Made by a program: the position numbers and the translations under genes. Below are positions 41,763 to 46,792 of a stretch of 46,792 nucleotides of DNA, piece after piece. This DNA is from Candidatus Solincola quzhuomuensis (GTDB taxonomy: Bacteria; Actinomycetota; Geothermincolia; Geothermincolales; RBG-13-55-18): contig JACVJF010000010.1 in the NCBI GenBank assembly GCA_015711855.1, forward strand, positions 1-46,792, in the 5' to 3' direction. Within the stretch, counting starts at the first letter, position 1, and each line of letters starts with the position of its first letter. The notes beneath the pieces were generated by a model. It was not told the DNA's origin, ran no database searches, and saw nothing but the letters and a program-made list of their open reading frames with translations.

Positions 41763-42893
41763 CTATTTATCCTTTTCGTATACGCGAGCGCCCTCGCTTG
41801 CCTCCCTTTCGGAGGTCTCGCCGCTGATCCTCTCCACTTCCCGGAGGAGCACGTTCAAAAGTTCCTCTTTGGGGTACCATCCTACCGGTTTCCCGTGCCT
41901 GAAGAGAAGACCGCGCTCCCTCCCGCCGGCTATCCCCACGTCCGCTTCCCGGGCTTCCCCCGGGCCGTTAACCGCACAACCCATGACCGCGATACGGAGG
42001 GGCGCTTCCATGCTCTGTAGCCTCCTCTCCAATTCAGTGGCGATGCCGGCAACGTCGATGCGGCAACGCGCGCAAGTGGGACAGGCCACGATTTCCGGTC
42101 CTCTCTTCACCAGCTCTAGGGCCCTGAGGATGGCCAATCCCACCCGCACTTCCTCCACCGGGTCGCCAGCCAGGGAGACACGGATGGTGTCCCCGATGCC
42201 CTCGGCCAGCAGGGCCCCGATGCCCACAGCGGACCGGATGGTACCCGTCCATGGAGGACCGGCCTCGCTCACCCCCAGATGAAGAGGGTAATCCACGGCC
42301 TCCGAGAGCATGCGGTAGGCCTGGACGGTTACGGGGACCGAGGAAGCCTTCACGGAAACCTTTATATCATAAAAACCTTGCCTTTCCAGAACCGCTATCT
42401 CCTCCAGGGCGGTCTCCACCAGGGCCTCGGCCGTGGGGTGACCGTGCCTGGCCAGCACCTCCCGGGGAAGGGAGCCGGCGTTCACCCCTACCCGGATGGG
42501 TATCCCTCGCCGACCCGCGGCCCGGGCCACACTGGCCACCCGCTCCTCGCCCCCTATGTTGCCCGGATTGATGCGCAGCCCGTGCACGCCCGCCTCCATG
42601 GCTTGGAGCGCCAGTCGGTAATCGAAGTGCACGTCGGCAACCACGGGTAGGGGAGATTCCTCCACGATACGCCGTAGGGATGACATCAGTTTCTGCCTCC
42701 TCTCCCCCTTCAGGTTGGGAAGGGCTACGCGCACTATCTGGCATCCTGCCCAGTGCAACAGATTAATCTGCCGCAGGGTGGCCTCGGCATCCTCGGTGGG
42801 GGTGTTGGTCATGGACTGTACGGAAATCGGGGCTCCGCCCCCTACCGGGACTCCTCCTACCATCACCCTGCGGGTCAGTTTGCGCACGCTCAT
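41763..42893 (-). CDS. ispG: (E)-4-hydroxy-3-methylbut-2-enyl-diphosphate synthase IspG
   Basis: IspG converts methylerythritol cyclodiphosphate to HMBPP using a 4Fe-4S cluster. The 376-residue protein begins MSVRKLTRRVMVGGVPVGGG and has ISVQSMTNTPTED, the cluster cysteines in ACPTCARC and MGCAVNGPGEA, and DVGIAGG. The ATG at 42893 overlaps the rseP stop as ATGA, giving the normal family length; the open frame continues upstream through rseP but that part is antisense-free shadow. It is the compact bacterial form without the extra domain. Confidence 0.97.
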   Translation of the reverse strand: MSVRKLTRRVMVGGVPVGGGAPISVQSMTNTPTEDAEATLRQINLLHWAGCQIVRVALPNLKGERRQKLMSSLRRIVEESPLPVVADVHFDYRLALQAMEAGVHGLRINPGNIGGEERVASVARAAGRRGIPIRVGVNAGSLPREVLARHGHPTAEALVETALEEIAVLERQGFYDIKVSVKASSVPVTVQAYRMLSEAVDYPLHLGVSEAGPPWTGTIRSAVGIGALLAEGIGDTIRVSLAGDPVEEVRVGLAILRALELVKRGPEIVACPTCARCRIDVAGIATELERRLQSMEAPLRIAVMGCAVNGPGEAREADVGIAGGRERGLLFRHGKPVGWYPKEELLNVLLREVERISGETSEREASEGARVYEKDK

Positions 42894-43987
42894 GGCAACC
42901 TTATGGGATTGGTTATGTCCAGGCGGAGGGTCAAGAAGAAAAGAAGGGCGAAGAACACCAGCACGGCCGTCGCCACCGGATAAAGCCGGCGTAGGTCGAT
43001 CTCCTTGCCGGTAACTCTTTCCAGCAAGAGGACCAGGATATGCCCTCCGTCCAAAGGGGGCAACGGGAGCAGGTTGACGTAGGCCAAGAACAACAGGATA
43101 AAGGCTATAAAATTGAAGAAGTAGTACATCCCCTGACCGGCAAGCTGGCCGGCCACCCGGGTGATACCCACCACGGTCATGGGACGTTCCTCGGTGGGCG
43201 GGGATATCCCCAAAAGTTGTTTGAAGGTGGACAGGTTGAAAACTCGATATATGCTGTACCCCACCCCCCAGGAATACTCCAGGAACCATCTCCCGGTCTC
43301 CCCGAAGGAGGACAGGAAGGAGTGGCGTTCCGTGCCGGGCTGGGGGCTTATGCCCAGGAAACCGCGTCCGCTCTCCGTTCCCGCCAGGCGTACGCTGAGG
43401 TAAAGGCGCTCTCCCGCTCGAACAACTTCCATGACCACCTCTTCCTCCGCATGACCGGCGATGAATTTGCGCAGTTCCTCCCAGTTCCCGGTGGGCTGAC
43501 CGTTTATGGAGAGGATGGTATCCCCGGGTTGCAGGCCGGCCCGGACGGCCGGCGTCTCCTCCCCCGTCTCCTCCATGACCTCGGCCACTTGTCCCACGGT
43601 ATTGGTGAGGATCGGATTGCCGATAAGCCAGATGACCAGGAAGGCGATGATCAGAGCCAGGATCACGTGGACCAAAGACCCGGAGACGATTATAAGTAGC
43701 CTTCTCCAGCGGGACACTCCCTTATAGGAGTGCGGCCAATCCTCTGGGGTCACGTTCTCCTCGGGATCCATGCCCAGGATCTTCACGTAACCGCCGACCA
43801 GTATCCATTTTATCCCGTATTCCGTACCGCCTTTCCTGGTGCTCCAGATGCGCGGCCCGAAGCCCACGAAGAACTCGGTGGCCCTGACGCCGACCATGCG
43901 GGCGGCAAGGAAGTGACCCAGCTCGTGGGTGATGACCATGAGGATCACCGCCGCCAGGGCGCCGAGGACGTAGTAAACCGCCGTCAA
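42890..43987 (-). CDS. rseP: Site-2 membrane metalloprotease RseP/RasP family
   Basis: The 365-residue intramembrane protease has the zinc motif HELGH (21-25) in the first helix, a PDZ domain (about 125-210; GDTILSINGQPTGNWEEL) and the C-terminal NLLPLPPLDGGHIL that completes the active site. Family members cut anti-sigma factors and signal peptides within the membrane. The start is TTG at 43987, preceded by GAGGAGG. The order dxr-rseP-ispG is a classical bacterial arrangement. Confidence 0.95.
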   Translation of the reverse strand: MTAVYYVLGALAAVILMVITHELGHFLAARMVGVRATEFFVGFGPRIWSTRKGGTEYGIKWILVGGYVKILGMDPEENVTPEDWPHSYKGVSRWRRLLIIVSGSLVHVILALIIAFLVIWLIGNPILTNTVGQVAEVMEETGEETPAVRAGLQPGDTILSINGQPTGNWEELRKFIAGHAEEEVVMEVVRAGERLYLSVRLAGTESGRGFLGISPQPGTERHSFLSSFGETGRWFLEYSWGVGYSIYRVFNLSTFKQLLGISPPTEERPMTVVGITRVAGQLAGQGMYYFFNFIAFILLFLAYVNLLPLPPLDGGHILVLLLERVTGKEIDLRRLYPVATAVLVFFALLFFLTLRLDITNPIRLP

Positions 43988-44054
43988 GCGACTTTACCTC
44001 CTCGCCTGAAGCAGCGAGCGCTGGATGGTCTGCCCAGCATATGTCTCTCGGGTC

Positions 44055-45233
44055 TCACCCTCCAACTACCTCCCCTATGGCCTCTTCCGCCCGGGCGCGG
44101 GCCCAGCTCTCCGCCTCCATAACGTCTCGTAGGTCCTGGAGCGGCCGGGGGGAGAAGGCCTCCAGGGTCCGGGCTATGACCTCCTCGATGCCCAGGAAGG
44201 GAAGCTTTCCAACCAAGAAGGCCTCCACCGCCACCTCGTTGGCGGCGTTGAGGACCGCAGGGGTCAATCCCCCTTCTTCACCGGCGCGGTAGGCCAGGTC
44301 CAAACACCCGAAGGTCTTCCGATCCACATCCTCGAAGGTCAGGTTCCCCAGCCTGCTCAGCTCCGTCCTGACGAAAGGAGGGCCCCACCTCTCCGGGTAG
44401 GAGAGGGCCAGGGATATGGGCAAGCGCATATCCGGAAGACTCAACTGGGCGGATAAGGACCCGTCCACGAACTCCACGAGGGAATGGATAACGCTCTGGG
44501 GATGGAGCACAACCCTTATCCGTGAGTAGGGCAGACCGAATAGAAAGTGGGCTTCGATGACCTCCAGGCCCTTGTTCATCAGGGTGGCGGAGTCCACGGT
44601 TATCTTGCGTCCCATCTTCCAGGTGGGGTGGGCCAGGGCTTCCCGCACGGTAACCGAGGCCAGCTCCTCACGGGTTTTTCCTCGGAAAGGGCCACCGGAT
44701 GCGGTGAGCACGATGCTCTCCACATATCGAGGGTCTTCCCCGCGGAGGCAATGAAAGATGGCTCCGTGCTCGGAATCCACGGGTATTATCTCCCCCCCGT
44801 CGCGCAAGGCCTTGAGCACCAGCTCGCCCCCCGCCACCATGCTCTCCTTGTTGGCCAGCGCCAGCCTCTTTCCCGCACCGAGTGCCGCCAAGGTGGGCGC
44901 AAGTCCGGCCGACCCCACCACGGCGTTGAGAACAACTTCCGCTTCCGGGTGAACCGCCGCTTCCAGAAGGCACTCCCTTCCCCCCACCACCTTGATGCCC
45001 GTCCCCGCCAGCCTCTTTCGCATCTCGCGTGCGGCTTTCTCGGAGACCAGCCCCACCAGAAGGGGACGAAACCTTCTGGCCTGTTCCTCCAAAAGGTCCA
45101 CGTTGCCGCGAGCGGTGAGGGCCACGACTCGAAGACGGTGGTAGTGGGCCTCCACCACCTCCAGCGCCTGGGTACCGATGGAGCCCGTGGACCCCAGCAC
45201 GGCCAGGCCGCGTCTTTCGCCTCTTGTCTCCAT
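44055..45233 (-). CDS. dxr: 1-deoxy-D-xylulose 5-phosphate reductoisomerase Dxr (IspC)
   Basis: Dxr commits deoxyxylulose phosphate to the MEP pathway with NADPH. The 392-residue protein has the nucleotide motif GSTGSIG (14-20), ALANKESMVAGG, the metal/substrate motif VDSEHGAIFHCL, TASGGPFRG, HPTWKMGRKITVDSATLMNKG and PQSVIHSLVEF. The ATG at 45233 fits the family start; the open frame runs further to 45389 without homology. No Shine-Dalgarno sequence precedes the ATG; instead TATAAT lies six bases upstream, implying leaderless transcription. Confidence 0.97.
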   Translation of the reverse strand: METRGERRGLAVLGSTGSIGTQALEVVEAHYHRLRVVALTARGNVDLLEEQARRFRPLLVGLVSEKAAREMRKRLAGTGIKVVGGRECLLEAAVHPEAEVVLNAVVGSAGLAPTLAALGAGKRLALANKESMVAGGELVLKALRDGGEIIPVDSEHGAIFHCLRGEDPRYVESIVLTASGGPFRGKTREELASVTVREALAHPTWKMGRKITVDSATLMNKGLEVIEAHFLFGLPYSRIRVVLHPQSVIHSLVEFVDGSLSAQLSLPDMRLPISLALSYPERWGPPFVRTELSRLGNLTFEDVDRKTFGCLDLAYRAGEEGGLTPAVLNAANEVAVEAFLVGKLPFLGIEEVIARTLEAFSPRPLQDLRDVMEAESWARARAEEAIGEVVGG

Positions 45234-45747
45234 ACGAACATTATAAGGGTTGCTCGGGGTGGAATTACGACCACGTACCATACCCCTTCCGAGGCCTTGA
45301 GGAAAAACGCGAGACGAAATCGGTGATCGGAGAAAAGGGTGGGCGCCCCGACGCTTACTCGCGTAATATCCCTTCCTTACCTCGGCCAACCAGTAGGCGT
45401 TTAGGCCAGTTCATGCTCGGATTTAAAGGTCCGCCAACAATATGTGAGTCGTGATCCGAGGGCGGGGACATGTTCAATACGTGTCCGGCCCTTCTTCTAC
45501 AGGACCGAAAAAGAAATCTTTCGAGGTTAGTAAACGGTTATGCGGTCCGAGCCCATCGTTGGCCCGCAGACCTTGCCGGTTATCTACTGGATAAATCTTT
45601 TTTCCTATCCCCATACGTCCCTGTGGAGACCGCCCCCGGCCCTTCCGGCGTACTGCCGGAAACGAAAGGGATCTGAACCCGGACCTTGCGGATACGCCAA
45701 CGGGGAGCCGGCAGGAAAAGGCTTGACCCCGGCTGCGTCTTTCGGCC
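45234..45747. other. 514-bp spacer upstream of dxr
   Basis: No intact gene is visible. It includes the dxr -10 box at its left end and a perfect 7-bp hairpin at 45643-45661 (TTCCGGC, 5-base loop, GCCGGAA) about 90 bases beyond the end of the acyl-CoA synthetase remnant on the minus strand, perhaps the former transcript end. The cdsA gene usually found beside dxr is absent. Confidence 0.5.
45240..45245 (-). promoter_or_regulatory. Perfect -10 box for leaderless dxr transcript
   Basis: The minus strand reads TATAAT, and the A of the dxr ATG is the seventh base after it, the normal distance to a transcription start. The -35 region is weak. Leaderless genes with this spacing are common in actinobacteria. 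Confidence 0.6.
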
Positions 45748-46740
45748 GGCCAGTCCTCTTTTGACGTAGCACGTTCCTTAATGACCTTGCCCTAAGGGTT
45801 GGTAAGGAGGGTGTCCGTGAACTCCCATATCCTGGTAACCTTTGATTGGCCCGGATTGCCCAAGCAGAACTCGCGGGATTCCTTTGGGGCGGCTCAGGTG
45901 TCCGGCTTGAGGACCGCCAAGGCTTTGACCGTCTCCCCATAGATGTGGTAAGTTGCCCCCATTACGGTCTCGTCGGCCACCTTGGGGTGGGGGAGCGGGA
46001 CTTATCCATTGTTACCTCTCCACGGAAGTTATCATATTCTTCTTGCGGTTCACAGTGGTCACGCTACCCTCCTGGTCCACCGAGGCCAATTCACCGCTCC
46101 TGACCCCTCCTTCGGGGGTGAGGGTCTCCGCGGTGGCCTTGGGGTTTCTGTAATAATGGAGCATATTGCTCTCGCAGCGGACCAGCCACTCGCCCACCTT
46201 GCTGACGGCCACGTCTTCCTCAGCCTCGTTGACCCCGCGGGATTCGCAGTCGACCGCGGGGAAGCCGCCCGCACCCGCCTCCCTCACCTGGTCCTCGGGG
46301 CGCAGGCGCACCTCCACCGGCCCTCCTTCGGTGAAGCCGCAAAGGTTGCATAAGCGGTCGTTTTTGGACATCTCGATGGCCTTGGTACCTGCTCCCGGGG
46401 TATAGTAGCCACCCCGCAGGACCAACAAAACACGGAGCTCAGGTCGTATTTATCGAAGTCCGGCAACTGCATCACGAGGAGGTGCATGGCGGGCGCGACG
46501 AAGAGGGCTGTTTTCTCCCGCTAGACCATCAGCAGGGTCTGGTCGAGGACGGAGAACCTCATGACCACGTGGGTCCTTCCCACGAAGGTCCCCGGACACG
46601 GAAAGCGGCGGAGTTCGGCGGAGCGGAAGAGGGACTCCACATGGAGTATCATGTCCGATTGACCCAACGCTCTCTCGGCCAAAAAGCGAGCATGTCTACG
46701 ATTAACCCGACGACAATAGCCGGATCTACACTCCTTTGAG
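45748..46740 (-). pseudogene. Decayed acyl-CoA synthetase (AMP-binding family) remnant
   Basis: Reading the minus strand while changing frame recovers the ordered blocks of an AMP-forming acyl-CoA synthetase. These are DMILHVESLFRSAEL, THVVMR, REKTALFVAPAMHLLVMQLP, DFDKYDLSSV, GFTEGGPVEVRLRPEDQ, KVGEWLV, MLHYYRNPKATAET, RSGELASVDQEG, VNRKKNMI, HPKVADETVMGATYHIYG, KALAVLKPD, WEFTDTLLTNP and GKVIKE. The last one includes the position of the catalytic Lys. The frame is broken by a TAG at 46521-46523, a frameshift near 46440, a stop at 46012, a further shift before about 45990, a TGA near 45897 and a TAG at 45792-45794. No start region is preserved. Many lesions mean an old inactivation rather than sequencing error. 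Confidence 0.85.
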
Positions 46741-46792
46741 AAGTCGGTTTCTAAAGCCGACTTTCCTGTATTCCCGCTTAGAGGGATTATTA

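Noticed and set aside
42894-43289. N-terminal extension of IspG by about 130 residues
   Set aside because: The extension is rseP read in another frame; the ATG at 42893 overlapping the rseP stop gives the normal IspG start and length.
45234-45389. N-terminal extension of Dxr by 52 residues
   Set aside because: The extra residues lack Dxr homology, and a perfect -10 box lies inside them.

Overview
This window is a dense, GC-rich stretch of bacterial chromosome, probably from an anaerobic, deep-branching actinobacterium. The strongest taxonomic clue is a phosphatidylinositol mannoside gene order (phosphatidylinositol-phosphate synthase, acyltransferase, PimA-type mannosyltransferase) that matches the mycobacterial pgsA1-Rv2611c-pimA locus. 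A hydrogenase-like locus related to the Mvh/Frh group, an oxygen-independent queuosine enzyme (QueH) and a complete-looking MEP-pathway subset fit an anaerobe. The phylum call is an inference from gene content. No rRNA, tRNA, CRISPR array or insertion sequence was seen.

Almost everything is on the minus strand, so the biological reading order runs from high to low coordinates. At the right end (about 45.7-46.7 kb) lies a decayed acyl-CoA synthetase pseudogene. Then come dxr-rseP-ispG-proS (39.9-45.2 kb), a small cupin, and the phosphatidylinositol/PIM cluster with an inositol-monophosphatase-like protein and a LysE-type exporter (34.8-39.4 kb). The lemA-htpX pair follows (33.0-34.7 kb). Next is a gene-poor zone (29.6-33.0 kb) holding an orphan plus-strand membrane protein, an AMIN-like lipoprotein and several strong inverted or direct repeats. 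Then comes a long housekeeping run: pdxS-pdxT-yebC-ruvC-ruvA-ruvB-queH-queA-tgt-yajC-secD-secF-rel-dtd-MBL hydrolase-hisS-aspS-ispH (10.5-29.6 kb). After a structured intergenic spacer come rarA, iscU-like, DUF948-like, alaS, ruvX and mltG (3.0-9.9 kb).

The left end (1-2.85 kb) carries the most unusual locus: a four-gene operon of a V4R-like protein, a canonical three-cluster hydrogenase small subunit, an atypical hydrogenase large subunit and a truncated 4Fe-4S ferredoxin. The large subunit has lost one of the four nickel-binding cysteines (Asp in its place), the conserved proton-gate Glu (Phe in its place) and the cleavable C-terminal tail. It may be a neofunctionalised or sensory hydrogenase-like complex.

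Functional themes are translation (AlaRS, AspRS, HisRS, ProRS, Dtd), tRNA queuosine synthesis (QueA, Tgt, QueH), Holliday-junction processing (RuvABC, RuvX, RarA), isoprenoid synthesis (Dxr, IspG, IspH), protein export (YajC-SecD-SecF), PLP synthesis (PdxS-PdxT), stringent response (Rel), envelope proteolysis and quality control (RseP, HtpX, LemA, MltG) and inositol lipids. TTG starts are frequent, and dxr appears to be transcribed without a leader.
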